A stretch of 64,000 nucleotides of DNA from the NCBI GenBank assembly GCA_020831965.1, contig JAFIFP010000014.1, forward strand, positions 62,001-126,000. The letters are read 5' to 3'. A model generated the notes under the pieces. It was not told the DNA's origin, searched no databases, and saw only the letters and a list, made by a program, of their open reading frames with translations. Position 1 is the stretch's first letter. Each line of letters opens with the position of its first letter. The stretch comes from Idiomarina sp. GTDB lineage: Bacteria; Pseudomonadota; Gammaproteobacteria; Enterobacterales; Alteromonadaceae. Below, piece by piece: positions 1 to 8,782 of the stretch. Made by a program: the position numbers and the translations under genes.

Positions 1-1031
1 GCGTGATACTCAATGGTGAAGAGCGTTGGGTTCGTGGGCATTCCATTCCAGAACAGACCGAAGACGGCACTGTAATTTGGTCTGGCTTAATCATGGATAT
101 TACTGAACAGAAAGAAATCGAGCACGAACTAGCCGTGTCTAAAGAACGTCTGGAGCGCGCGCAGCGGATCGCTAAACTAGGTTATTGGCGTGCGGATTTT
201 GCAACGGGTGAGCTTGAGTGGTCAGAAATTATTTTCGAAATTTTCGGTTTTGACAAACGAAAGACAACGCCTTCAGTAGAACTTTTTCGAAGTGTAGTAC
301 ACCCAGCTGACTTACCAACAGTACTAGTGCATGAAGAGAAAGCCCGGGAAACCGGTGTATACGACATTCAGCATCGAATTATTCGTCCTGATGGTGAGGT
401 ACGTTGGGTGCATGAGCTCGCTGACTTTCGCGGCGAAGCTGAAGGAAGTAACCCGGTTTTATTTGGTACCGTTCGGGATATTACGGATCAAAAGCGCTTA
501 GAGGAAAGTTTGCGGGAACTCAGCATTACCGATAGCTTGACGCAGTTACATAACCGCCGTCACGTGTTGAATGTCATGCAAGGGCTGATAGCAACGGCAC
601 AACGCTATGATCGCGGCTTCTCTATTCTGATGTACGACTTCGATCGCTTTAAACATGTGAACGACACCTACGGTCACTCGGTTGGTGATGAGGTGCTTTC
701 ACGGGTATCCAAGCTCGTTCGAGGTGAACTGCGTCAGTGCGATATTGTTGCCCGCTTGGGTGGCGAAGAGTTTGTAGTAGTGTTGCCTGACACCGAGCTA
801 ATGGATGCACTGGCGGTCGCGGAAAAGTTACGACAACGCATTAGTGAAATTGAGTTTACCTCAAGTTCTCACGACACCTTTTTTATTACTGCAACTTTCG
901 GGGTAACGGCGTTTGAGCTGGGCGACATGCACCCTGATGACTTGCTGAAGCGCGCCGATAGTTTGATGTACCAAGGTAAACAGGCGGGCCGAAATCGCGT
1001 GATGGTCAGTCAGCAAAATACAATTTCTTAG
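1..1031 (+). CDS. PAS/PAC-GGDEF diguanylate cyclase (5' partial)
   Basis: The reading frame is open at the left edge, so the N-terminus and probably further sensory domains lie outside the window. The visible part starts with the end of a PAS/PAC module (to about residue 43, ending in DITEQK). A complete PAS domain follows (about 48-165, ending DITDQK), then a GGDEF domain (about 175-335). The catalytic signature GGEEF is at visible residues 253-257, and an RxxD inhibitory site (RQCD, 244-247) lies five residues before it. An active, product-inhibited enzyme making cyclic di-GMP from two GTP is therefore expected, controlled by a signal sensed through the PAS domains. No EAL domain follows. 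The ligand cannot be read from the sequence. Confidence 0.9.
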   Translation, partial: VILNGEERWVRGHSIPEQTEDGTVIWSGLIMDITEQKEIEHELAVSKERLERAQRIAKLGYWRADFATGELEWSEIIFEIFGFDKRKTTPSVELFRSVVHPADLPTVLVHEEKARETGVYDIQHRIIRPDGEVRWVHELADFRGEAEGSNPVLFGTVRDITDQKRLEESLRELSITDSLTQLHNRRHVLNVMQGLIATAQRYDRGFSILMYDFDRFKHVNDTYGHSVGDEVLSRVSKLVRGELRQCDIVARLGGEEFVVVLPDTELMDALAVAEKLRQRISEIEFTSSSHDTFFITATFGVTAFELGDMHPDDLLKRADSLMYQGKQAGRNRVMVSQQNTIS

Positions 1032-1065
1032 CTAAACTTAGCTCCAACAGATTAGGAGCTAACTT

Positions 1066-1686
1066 ATGCACACTTCAACACGTCTCACGTCTCAATCGAA
1101 TGGTCACTTTGCAGATCGTTTTCAGCAGTTCGTTTTATTGCTAACTCTCTTTGCCTTGTTAACTTTCAATACGTCAGTGCTCGCGGATAGTCTCACCGAT
1201 CGGCATATTCGCGCGTTTATCGCCTCAATGGAGGAATTAAAAACCATTGAGGACGAACTTAAAGAGTTTGAACTCGACGAGGACGATGGCTTGGAAGGGA
1301 TGCCTTCAATGGCTCAACTTGTGGAGAATATGCGCGACTACCCAGTCTATGGGCGAGTCGAAACAGCAGTCAAAAAACATGGTTTTAGCTCAGTTGATGC
1401 CTGGGCTGTAACGGCAGACCGAGTCATTCGAGCCGTTATCTCAGTGCACATGGAAGCGCATCAAGCGGACTATCGAATGGAGATGATGCAACTAATGGAA
1501 GATCTCGATTCGAACCCGCACATGTCAGCGCAACAGCGTCAACAAATGCGCGATATGATCATGCAAGGACAGGAATGGTTTGATGAGTTTGGAAACGCGC
1601 CGGATGCCGATCGCCGGGCTATTCAGCCTCATCTACAACGCCTAATCGAAGTGTTAGAACTCGACATTGAAGATCCGGACGACTAG
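1066..1686 (+). CDS. Small exported protein of unknown function
   Basis: A 206-residue protein that I do not recognise. The ATG is preceded by AGGAGC at good spacing. A hydrophobic stretch at residues 21-39 ending in VLA suggests a signal peptide cleaved after about residue 40. The mature part is highly acidic and helix-prone, rich in Glu, Asp, Met and Gln, with a methionine/glutamine-rich segment at about 140-165 and an Asp-rich C-terminus. It follows the diguanylate cyclase by 34 nt on the same strand and may be co-transcribed with it. A periplasmic location is inferred from the signal peptide; no catalytic motif is visible. Confidence 0.75.
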   Translation: MHTSTRLTSQSNGHFADRFQQFVLLLTLFALLTFNTSVLADSLTDRHIRAFIASMEELKTIEDELKEFELDEDDGLEGMPSMAQLVENMRDYPVYGRVETAVKKHGFSSVDAWAVTADRVIRAVISVHMEAHQADYRMEMMQLMEDLDSNPHMSAQQRQQMRDMIMQGQEWFDEFGNAPDADRRAIQPHLQRLIEVLELDIEDPDD

Positions 1687-1699
1687 TTCCGAACGTAGA

Positions 1700-1987
1700 T
1701 CATTCTGTGTCCGGTAGGCCGGGTAAACCGAGTTGTTCCGCTGTCGGTGTGTCTTGTGAGCTCGCAGCCTCAGATTGTTTTAGAGTCGCGAGAAAGCTGT
1801 CGCGACGTCGTTGGCGTTGAGCCAACCGCTTCAATATCTGTGCTTGCTCTACTTCAGCTTTGTTGTGCCATTCGAAACGTTCGTCGCGTGAGCGAAGGCA
1901 GCCAATGCAGTAGCCTCGTGGCCCAGCTTCGCATACGCCGATGCAGGGATTGGGTAGACGAAACAGTTCAATTTGGCCTGTGCTCAT
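1700..1987 (-). CDS. DUF1289 family protein (YdhL-like)
   Basis: A 95-residue protein with the DUF1289 pattern: four cysteines at residues 15, 19, 27 and 30 (PCIGVC, then YCIGCLRS) followed by a basic helical tail. The four cysteines suggest metal or Fe-S binding, but no biochemical role is established for the family. The start overlaps the stop of the upstream AraC-type gene by 4 nt (ATGA), so the two are probably translationally coupled. Confidence 0.8.
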   Translation of the reverse strand: MSTGQIELFRLPNPCIGVCEAGPRGYCIGCLRSRDERFEWHNKAEVEQAQILKRLAQRQRRRDSFLATLKQSEAASSQDTPTAEQLGLPGLPDTE

Positions 1988-2874
1988 GATGACTCACCTT
2001 GCCGATAGAACCTTGGTGCCACGCCAAGATGTTTTTTAAAGAGGCGCGAAAAATAGTAAGGGTCATCAAAGCCCAATGTTTGGCTGATCTGTCGTATCGT
2101 CTGTTCACCCTCTCGTAGCATCTGAGCGGCGTGGCTCATTTTCATTCGCGTGAAATATTGAATAGGGCTATCTCCCGTGACTTGGCGAAACTTCTTACTG
2201 AAATGATAGCGTGATAGGCCAGTAAATTCCGCAAAGTCGTCGAGCTGAAGTGTTTTGTGACTGTTGTCGCGCATAAACCGATCGAGGGCTTCAATATCAA
2301 AGCCGGCTTTCTCGGGTTGACTCGGGCGGGACAGTAAAGGGAGTTCGCTGAGCAGCTTGCGGAGCAGTGCAGCGGACAAGATCCCTTGCTCAAGGGTGAG
2401 CCGCTGGTGTTGTAGGTTCAATAGCTGGGTCACATCCCCCAATAGAGCACGCCAGTTTTTCAATGTTAGAACAGGTGAGCGGCTGGATTCATCAGATGAA
2501 ACGCCAAGATAGTCCATGAACTCGCCAACTTGACTCCCGGCAAAATGAGCCCAGTAGATACTCCACGGATGTTCGGAGTCAGATTGATACATATGCGGTA
2601 CGCCTTTCGGCAAGAATAAGACCTGCCCAGGCAGTAAGTAACCCTTGTGTTGCGCCGTCTGAAAGCGACCGCGACCGCCGTGGCAGAAGATGATGAGATG
2701 ATCCGTATGAACATGTCGGCGGACCCGATGTCCAACGGCATCAAGGTAGTGACCGTAGGAAATAGGGTAGAGCCCGCGCGTGAGCGGGTGGCGTCGCAAC
2801 TCTGCAAGCAGAGGCTGCGGCAACAATAGCCGTGAGCTACCGGATGGTAGTGGCCAATTGGAGGGTTGACTCAT
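1984..2874 (-). CDS. mmsR: AraC-family transcriptional regulator, probable MmsR
   Basis: About 296 residues from the ATG at 2874; a TTG nine codons upstream (2901) is an alternative, and neither has a strong ribosome binding site. The N-terminal half looks like a cupin-type AraC ligand-binding domain (FCHGGRGRF, LPGQVLFLPKGVPHMY). The last ~95 residues hold two helix-turn-helix motifs with the family signature (IRQISQTLGFDDPYYFSRLF). It is divergent from the valine-degradation operon starting with mmsA. In Pseudomonas the AraC-type MmsR sits the same way and activates mmsAB, so the assignment rests on context plus family. The ligand (such as 3-hydroxyisobutyrate) is inferred. Confidence 0.75.
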   Translation of the reverse strand: MSQPSNWPLPSGSSRLLLPQPLLAELRRHPLTRGLYPISYGHYLDAVGHRVRRHVHTDHLIIFCHGGRGRFQTAQHKGYLLPGQVLFLPKGVPHMYQSDSEHPWSIYWAHFAGSQVGEFMDYLGVSSDESSRSPVLTLKNWRALLGDVTQLLNLQHQRLTLEQGILSAALLRKLLSELPLLSRPSQPEKAGFDIEALDRFMRDNSHKTLQLDDFAEFTGLSRYHFSKKFRQVTGDSPIQYFTRMKMSHAAQMLREGEQTIRQISQTLGFDDPYYFSRLFKKHLGVAPRFYRQGESS

Positions 2875-2940
2875 GAAAGCCCCAAGCAAGCTAAATGACA
2901 ATATTATCCATCATAGCGCCAATTTTATCGATTCTAAAGT

Positions 2941-2952
2941 AGAGCGCGCTCT
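2941..2952. promoter_or_regulatory. Palindrome in the mmsR-mmsA divergent intergenic region
   Basis: A perfect 12-nt palindrome AGAGCGCGCTCT lies about midway between the two divergent starts. A related GGCGCGCTC recurs at about 2996-3004, and TGTTCT just after the palindrome is mirrored by AGAACA near 3014. AraC-type activators normally bind direct repeats, so this may be an operator for another factor or chance. Binding is inference only. Confidence 0.3.
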
Positions 2953-3040
2953 GTTCTAATGCATACCAGACTTTTTCGGAGTGGGCCTGAGGGCAGGCGC
3001 GCTCATTATTAAACAGAACACACAACAAGCAGGTTATTTT

Positions 3041-4549
3041 ATGACACAGCAAGCGACATCGACAGTAAAGCTATTCATCGGTGGTGAGTTTGTGGACTCG
3101 GCAGCAACACAACTGATCCCAGTCACTAACCCAGCAACTCAAGAAGTACTTTGTGAAGCACCATGCGCGACGCCAGATGAAATGGAGCGCGCTGTCCAAA
3201 GTGCAAAAGAAGCATTTAAAACGTGGCGTGAAGTGCCGGTGCCAGAGCGCGCGCGTTTGATGATGCGCTATCAAGCATTGCTGAAAGAGCATCATGATGA
3301 GCTGGCAGAGATTCTAGCGAAGGAAACGGGAAAAACCTTCGATGACGCGAAAGGCGATGTATGGCGCGGTATTGAAGTTGTTGAACAAGCTGCCAACGTA
3401 CCCGCGCTGATGATGGGTGAAACAGCAGAAAACGTAGCGCGTGGAATCGACACCTACAGCTACATTCAGCCATTGGGCGTTTGTGCCGGTATTACACCAT
3501 TCAACTTCCCAGCCATGATTCCATTGTGGATGTTCCCAATGGCGATTGCCTGCGGGAATACATTTATCCTGAAACCGTCAGAGCAAGATCCAATGACCCC
3601 CATGCGTCTTGCGGAGCTGTTCGTTGAGGCTGGTGCGCCCAAAGGTGTTCTGCAAGTGGTGCATGGCTCGAAAGAACAGGTTGACCATATTTTGCATCAC
3701 CCCGACATTAAAGCGATTTCTTTCGTAGGCTCAGTGCCCGTCGGTCAATACATCTACCGCACTGGAACTGAGAACTTAAAGCGTGTGCAGGCGTTCGCGG
3801 GTGCGAAAAACCATAGTGTTATCATGCCTGATGCGAACAAGCAGACGGTTATCAACAACCTTGTGGGTGCTTCTGTAGGTGCTGCGGGTCAGCGTTGTAT
3901 GGCGATCTCTGTTGCGGTATTTGTGGGTAACTCGAAAGAGTGGATCCCAGATTTAGCCAAAGAGTTAGCAAAAGTTCAGCCTGGCGCTTGGAACGACAAG
4001 AACGCAGCCTACGGCCCATTAATTAGCCCGCAAGCGAAAGCGCGTGTGCTCGACATGATTAAGAAAGGCAAAGAAGAAGGTGCCGAGTGTTTGGTTGACG
4101 GCACGGACTGTCAAGTAGAAGGCTTCCCTGATGGGAATTGGGTTGGACCAACCTTCTTTAGCAAAGTCACCAAAGAGATGACCATTTACCAGCAGGAAAT
4201 CTTCGGGCCGGTATTATGCGCGGTTGAAGTGGACACCTTGGAAGATGCGCTTGAGCTGGTGAACAGCAATCCGTTCGGTAATGGTACTTCAATCTTCACT
4301 ACTAATGGTGCGTCAGCACGTAAGTATCAGCATGAAGTGGAAGTCGGCCAAGTGGGTATTAACATTCCAATTCCTGTGCCACTGCCTTTCTTCTCATTCA
4401 CTGGTTGGAAGAATTCATTCTTCGGTGACTTGCATGCCTACGGGAAGCAAGCCATTCGTTTCTACAGCGAAACTAAGACCATTACCGCCCGTTGGCCCGA
4501 GAGTGAAATTGATAACACCGGTCCAAACATGACGATCAAACTGCAGTAA
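3041..4549 (+). CDS. mmsA: Methylmalonate-semialdehyde dehydrogenase (acylating)
   Basis: 502 residues from the ATG at 3041; the frame is open upstream to 2981, but the shorter start matches the family N-terminus and length. An aldehyde dehydrogenase of the MmsA type: PFNFP with the oxyanion Asn at residue 155, a nucleotide-binding FVGS, and the catalytic Cys286 in [11 protein letters not shown]. It oxidises methylmalonate semialdehyde to propionyl-CoA with NAD+ and CoA, the last step of valine degradation, and also acts in thymine degradation. It is the first gene of a five-gene operon and is followed after 10 nt by the acyl-CoA dehydrogenase. Cytoplasmic. Confidence 0.95.
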   Translation: MTQQATSTVKLFIGGEFVDSAATQLIPVTNPATQEVLCEAPCATPDEMERAVQSAKEAFKTWREVPVPERARLMMRYQALLKEHHDELAEILAKETGKTFDDAKGDVWRGIEVVEQAANVPALMMGETAENVARGIDTYSYIQPLGVCAGITPFNFPAMIPLWMFPMAIACGNTFILKPSEQDPMTPMRLAELFVEAGAPKGVLQVVHGSKEQVDHILHHPDIKAISFVGSVPVGQYIYRTGTENLKRVQAFAGAKNHSVIMPDANKQTVINNLVGASVGAAGQRCMAISVAVFVGNSKEWIPDLAKELAKVQPGAWNDKNAAYGPLISPQAKARVLDMIKKGKEEGAECLVDGTDCQVEGFPDGNWVGPTFFSKVTKEMTIYQQEIFGPVLCAVEVDTLEDALELVNSNPFGNGTSIFTTNGASARKYQHEVEVGQVGINIPIPVPLPFFSFTGWKNSFFGDLHAYGKQAIRFYSETKTITARWPESEIDNTGPNMTIKLQ

Positions 4550-4559
4550 GGAGCGCCTC

Positions 4560-5717
4560 ATGGACTTCAATTTGACGGACGACCAACAAGCTTTTGTGGA
4601 TACGGCCCGTGCTTTCGCTGAGAAAGAGATGGCGCCATTCGCGGCCGAGTGGGATGAGAAACATCATTTTCCTATCGAGGTGTTCCGTAAAGCCGGTGAA
4701 ATGGGCTTTATGGGCATGTATACGCCAGAAAGCGCTGGTGGCTTTGGTATGAGTCGGCTCGACTCTGCCCTGATTTTTGAGCAACTGGCGATGGGCTGCA
4801 CAGCAACCACCGCGATGATGACAATTCATAATATGGTTACTTGGATGATCGGTTCTTTTGCTCAGCAAAACGTAATCGATACCTGGTGTCCAGACTTGGT
4901 GATGGGTCAAAAGCTCGGCTCTTACTGTTTGACTGAACCCGGTTCAGGCTCTGATGCTGCGAGCCTTCGAACGTCGGCGAAGAAAGACGGTGACGAGTAT
5001 GTACTGAACGGCTCGAAAATGTTTATCTCTGGTGCCGGTGAAACGGACGTTTTGGTCGTTATGGCACGCACAGGTGAAGAAGGCCCACGTGGGATTTCTG
5101 CATTTGTTGTGCCTGCTGATGCAAAAGGTGTCAGCTATGGCAAAGCCGAAGAGAAAATGGGCTGGAATGCGCAACCGACTCGCTTAGTCAGTTTCGAAGA
5201 TGTCCGCATTCCTGCTGAAAACTTACTGGGTGCAGAAGGCGAAGGCTTTAAGTTCGCCATGATGGGTCTTGATGGCGGTCGCATTAACATTGCGGTGTGC
5301 TCTGTCGGTACCGCGCAAGCTGCGTTGAATACTGCACGAGACTACATGCATGAGCGGAGCCAGTTTGGCAAGCCTCTGGCAGCTTTTCAGGCGATGCAGT
5401 TTAAATTGGCGGATATGGCGACAGAACTGGTCGCTGCGCGTCAAATGGTCCGGTTAGCGGCGTTCAAGGTGGATCAGAATGACGTGGATAAAACGGCCTA
5501 TTGTGCGATGGCCAAGCGTTTCGCGACAGACGTTGGCTTCCAAGTTTGTAATGAAGCGCTGCAAATACATGGCGGCTATGGGTACATCCGTGAGTATCCG
5601 CTGGAGCGTTATGTGCGTGATGTTCGTGTTCACCAGATTCTGGAAGGTACGAATGAAATTATGCGCTTGATCATTGCTCGTCGCTTGTTAGCCGATGGCG
5701 CGGCAGAACTACTTTAA
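4560..5717 (+). CDS. Acyl-CoA dehydrogenase, probable isobutyryl-CoA dehydrogenase
   Basis: 385 residues, the usual size of short-chain acyl-CoA dehydrogenases, with AAGGAGC before the ATG. It shows the FAD/substrate signature CLTEPGSGSDA (about residue 122), FISGAGETDVLVVMART, and the C-terminal base Glu362 in ILEGTNE. The catalytic Glu at this C-terminal position fits the SCAD/isobutyryl-CoA dehydrogenase branch. Its place between mmsA and the hydroxyisobutyryl-CoA hydrolase indicates isobutyryl-CoA oxidation to methacrylyl-CoA, passing electrons to electron-transfer flavoprotein. Substrate choice is inferred from the operon; 2-methylbutyryl-CoA is also possible. Confidence 0.9.
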   Translation: MDFNLTDDQQAFVDTARAFAEKEMAPFAAEWDEKHHFPIEVFRKAGEMGFMGMYTPESAGGFGMSRLDSALIFEQLAMGCTATTAMMTIHNMVTWMIGSFAQQNVIDTWCPDLVMGQKLGSYCLTEPGSGSDAASLRTSAKKDGDEYVLNGSKMFISGAGETDVLVVMARTGEEGPRGISAFVVPADAKGVSYGKAEEKMGWNAQPTRLVSFEDVRIPAENLLGAEGEGFKFAMMGLDGGRINIAVCSVGTAQAALNTARDYMHERSQFGKPLAAFQAMQFKLADMATELVAARQMVRLAAFKVDQNDVDKTAYCAMAKRFATDVGFQVCNEALQIHGGYGYIREYPLERYVRDVRVHQILEGTNEIMRLIIARRLLADGAAELL

Positions 5718-5767
5718 TGAGCTACTGTAACTCGCTAATTTAACTCGTACTGAAGAAGGAGTTTGCC

Positions 5768-6907
5768 ATGAGTCAGGCTGACGCAGCTGTATTATTTCGT
5801 ACGGAAGATACGGCCGATGGGCGCAAGATTGGTATCGCGACATTGAATTCAGAGCGTTCTTTGAACGCGCTGAGTTTGGCGATGATCGATGCGCTTGAAC
5901 CTCAACTACACGCATGGGCGGCGGACGACTGCATTGCTTGTGTTTGGCTTGAGGGGGCGGGAGCAAAGGCGTTCTGTGCAGGTGGTGATATTGTTGCCAT
6001 GTACAAAGCGGCTCAAGCCATGCCCTCGGAACCTGTCGCTGAAGTCGTTGACTTCTTTACGCGAGAGTATCGCTTAGATTATCTGATTCGTACTTACGCC
6101 AAGCCACTTGTTGTTTGGGGTGACGGCTTTGTCATGGGCGGTGGGATTGGTCTGATGAACGGTGCCAGCCACCGTGTGGTGACCGAGCGTTCGCGTTTGG
6201 CGATGCCGGAAATCAGCATCGGCCTCTACCCTGATGTGGGCGGTACTTACTTCTTGAGCCGCATGCCAGAGGGTATGGGACTGTTTCTCGGGTTAACCGC
6301 TGCGCAAGTGAACGCGAAAGATGCGCTCTGGCTTGGTATGGCAGACTTTGCTTTGCAGTCGGACCAGAAGGACAGTGCTTTAGAGGCGTTACGTGGCATT
6401 GAGTGGGCCGCTGATGCAGGAACAAATAAAGCACTTGCAGATAAAGCGTTAAATGCGTTGGCTACTCTTGCTCAAGGCTTGCCTGAAGCACAATTGCAAC
6501 CGCAACACGAAACGATTCGTTCGCTCATGCAGGGCGAAAGTATCCTCGATGTGGCAGATCAGTTTCTTGCTTTTGAATCGGACGATAAAGCAATTACCCG
6601 TGGTCAAACAACATTGCAGGCGGGCTGCCCATTAACTGCACACATCGTGTGGCAGCAACTCACTCATGGTCAAACGCTAACGCTTGAGGAAGCCTTTCAA
6701 CTGGAGCTAACCCTTTCTGTGAATTGCGCTATTCATGGTGATTTTATTGAAGGTGTGCGGGCGTTATTAATCGATAAAGATAAGAACCCGAAATGGCAAC
6801 ACGCCTCGATTGCCGAAGTCAGCGAAAGTGATCTCGACCGTGTTTTTGCGGCGCCATGGGCGGCGGATGAACATCCGTTGCGCGATTTAGGGAAGCCTTT
6901 GAGCTAG
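5768..6907 (+). CDS. 3-hydroxyisobutyryl-CoA hydrolase (HIBCH family)
   Basis: 379 residues, longer than a plain enoyl-CoA hydratase (~260) and typical of the HIBCH branch of the crotonase superfamily. The oxyanion-hole segments are KAFCAGGDI (68-75) and DGFVMGGGIGL (119-129). The hydrolase signature MPEISIGLYPDVGG carries Glu148 and Asp156, the acidic pair of this family. It hydrolyses 3-hydroxyisobutyryl-CoA to free 3-hydroxyisobutyrate, the substrate of MmsB downstream. GAAGGAG precedes the ATG. It lies 50 nt after the dehydrogenase gene. No separate hydratase gene lies between them. Confidence 0.9.
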   Translation: MSQADAAVLFRTEDTADGRKIGIATLNSERSLNALSLAMIDALEPQLHAWAADDCIACVWLEGAGAKAFCAGGDIVAMYKAAQAMPSEPVAEVVDFFTREYRLDYLIRTYAKPLVVWGDGFVMGGGIGLMNGASHRVVTERSRLAMPEISIGLYPDVGGTYFLSRMPEGMGLFLGLTAAQVNAKDALWLGMADFALQSDQKDSALEALRGIEWAADAGTNKALADKALNALATLAQGLPEAQLQPQHETIRSLMQGESILDVADQFLAFESDDKAITRGQTTLQAGCPLTAHIVWQQLTHGQTLTLEEAFQLELTLSVNCAIHGDFIEGVRALLIDKDKNPKWQHASIAEVSESDLDRVFAAPWAADEHPLRDLGKPLS

Positions 6908-6984
6908 TTGCAAACTAGACGTTCTTGTCAGCAAATATCGACTGAATCGTCTGCACTGAATACAGAATAATAAGGAGTGAACGA

Positions 6985-7893
6985 ATGGCACGTATTGGAT
7001 TTATTGGACTAGGTAACATGGGTGGCCCGATGGCTACTAATCTTGTAAAAGCTGGTCATGACGTCACGGTATTTGATTTGTCAGCCGATGCACTTGCACA
7101 ACTGGAATCTGTTGGTGCGACAGCAGCCAAAACCGCACATGAAGCAGTGCAGAATGCCGAATATGTCGTGTCGATGTTACCTGCCTCGAAACACGTCTTG
7201 TCACTGTACCTCGGGAATCCAGAAACCGGTGTTGAAGGTATTGTGAATGCCATTCCTGCAGGCGCCCTAGTCATGGACTCAAGCACTATCAGCGCAGAGG
7301 CGGCTCGCGAACTTGCGGCAGGCATTATCGGCCAAGGGCGCCGCTTTATTGATACACCTGTATCCGGCGGTGTAGGTGGCGCGAAAGCAGGCACCTTAAC
7401 CTTTATCTGTGGTGGCGACGCTGCGGACATTGAAGAGGCGCGGCCAATCCTCGAAGGGATGGGGAAAGCGGTGTTCAAAGCCGGCGCACATGGCGCAGGT
7501 CAAGTCGCGAAAATCTGCAATAACATGTTGCTTGCGGTCTTAATGACTGGCACATCAGAAGCCTTGCAACTCGGTAAAGCTCATGGACTAGACCCAAAGG
7601 TCTTGTCAGATATCATGTTGCAAAGCTCAGGTCGCAACTGGACTTTGGAAGTCTATAACCCATGCCCAGGCGTAATGGAAGGTGTACCTTCGAGTAATGG
7701 TTATCAAGGCGGCTTTATGGTCGACTTAATGCTCAAAGATTTAGGTTTAGCTATCGAGACAGCCGCAACGTCGAACTCGGCAACCCCAATGGGTGAGCAA
7801 GCACAGAAGCTATTTAAGGCTCATAGTGACGCGGGCGAGGGGCAACGCGACTTTTCGAGTATTTTTAACTGGTTTGGACAACAAGGGAAATAA
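6985..7893 (+). CDS. mmsB: 3-hydroxyisobutyrate dehydrogenase
   Basis: 302 residues of the beta-hydroxyacid dehydrogenase family. The N-terminal Rossmann motif is GFIGLGNMGGPMA (5-17), the substrate loop DTPVSGGVGGAKAGTL (123-138) and the catalytic Lys176 in GAGQVAKICNNM. It oxidises 3-hydroxyisobutyrate to methylmalonate semialdehyde with NAD+, feeding MmsA. AAGGAGTGA precedes the ATG. The next gene begins 6 nt after its stop. Confidence 0.95.
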   Translation: MARIGFIGLGNMGGPMATNLVKAGHDVTVFDLSADALAQLESVGATAAKTAHEAVQNAEYVVSMLPASKHVLSLYLGNPETGVEGIVNAIPAGALVMDSSTISAEAARELAAGIIGQGRRFIDTPVSGGVGGAKAGTLTFICGGDAADIEEARPILEGMGKAVFKAGAHGAGQVAKICNNMLLAVLMTGTSEALQLGKAHGLDPKVLSDIMLQSSGRNWTLEVYNPCPGVMEGVPSSNGYQGGFMVDLMLKDLGLAIETAATSNSATPMGEQAQKLFKAHSDAGEGQRDFSSIFNWFGQQGK

Positions 7894-7899
7894 CCATTC

Positions 7900-8664
7900 A
7901 TGCGTATTTCAGATTCTGTCATCGTTATCACGGGCGGCGCTCAAGGTTTAGGCCGCGCAATGGCTGAAGACTTCGCCAGCCAAGGTGCATCACTTGCATT
8001 GTTGGACATGAACGCAGAGCAATTACAGGACGCGCAGCAGGCCTGTGAAAAGGCAGGCGCCAAAGTGGTTCGCACTTATACCGTCAATGTCACTGACGAA
8101 ACGGCCGTAGAAACGACTTTTGCAGCCATTGATGCTGATTTTGATGGCCTCGATGTGCTGGTAAACAACGCTGGGATATTGCGTGATGGCATGTTGATTA
8201 AGTGCAAAGACGGTGAGATTACGCACAAGATGCCATTGCAGCAGTGGCAATCGGTGATTGACGTGAACCTAACGGGTACTTTCTTGTGTGGCCGTGAAGC
8301 GGCCGCCGTGATGGCAAAACGCGATCGTAAAGGTGTCATCGTGAATATTTCGAGTGTGGCCCGTGCCGGTAACATTGGTCAAACTAACTATGCCGCAACG
8401 AAAGCGGGCGTAGTGGCCATGACGGTCACTTGGGCACGTGAACTCGGTCGTTTCGGTATTCGTTGTGGTGCGATTGCGCCAGGCTTTATTGAAACTCCGA
8501 TGACCCAGGCCATGAAACCGGAAGCGGTAGAACGTGCTCTGGCCATGGTGCCATTAAAACGTTGGGGACAACCATCGGAAGTGGCAGATTCTGCGCGCTT
8601 CATCATTGAGAACGACTTCTTTAGTGGTCGTGTGATTGAGGTTGATGGTGGTGTTCGTCTGTAA
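7900..8664 (+). CDS. Short-chain dehydrogenase/reductase at the end of the valine operon
   Basis: 254 residues, a classical SDR: TGGAQGLG (11-18), NNAG (89-92), catalytic Ser152 and the YAATK pair Tyr164/Lys168. The C-terminal IETPMTQAM and VDGGVRL segments resemble FabG or 3-hydroxyacyl-CoA dehydrogenases (type II HADH). It is the last gene of the operon, 6 nt after mmsB, and is followed by a strong terminator. A likely job is oxidation of a 3-hydroxyacyl-CoA from branched-chain catabolism, such as 2-methyl-3-hydroxybutyryl-CoA from isoleucine. That is inference; SDR sequence alone does not fix the substrate. Confidence 0.85.
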   Translation: MRISDSVIVITGGAQGLGRAMAEDFASQGASLALLDMNAEQLQDAQQACEKAGAKVVRTYTVNVTDETAVETTFAAIDADFDGLDVLVNNAGILRDGMLIKCKDGEITHKMPLQQWQSVIDVNLTGTFLCGREAAAVMAKRDRKGVIVNISSVARAGNIGQTNYAATKAGVVAMTVTWARELGRFGIRCGAIAPGFIETPMTQAMKPEAVERALAMVPLKRWGQPSEVADSARFIIENDFFSGRVIEVDGGVRL

Positions 8665-8687
8665 GCCGTTTCGACTGAGCAAAAATA

Positions 8688-8714
8688 AAAAAGCGACTCT
8701 GAGAGTCGCTTTTT
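8688..8714. terminator. Bidirectional intrinsic terminator
   Basis: A perfect 10-bp stem AAGCGACTCT / AGAGTCGCTT around a single G, flanked by A-run and T-run on opposite sides. It can end transcription of the valine operon (+) and of ppx (-), which converge here. Confidence 0.9.
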
Positions 8715-8735
8715 CGTTTCTGGATTCGATGGTTC

Positions 8736-8778
8736 TAGGGGGCATGCACGGCTTGCCACCGCGCGATGCTGAATGCAG
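8736..8778. repeat. Degenerate copy of the GCATGCACGGC repeat
   Basis: This segment, containing CATGCACGGCTTGCC, aligns with the repeat core at 55756-55796 and 55956-55996 with about 26 of 33 matching bases after a 2-nt gap. It sits between the SDR terminator and the ppx stop codon, so it is intergenic like the other copies and suggests a dispersed family in this genome. Confidence 0.5.
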
Positions 8779-8782
8779 TGAT

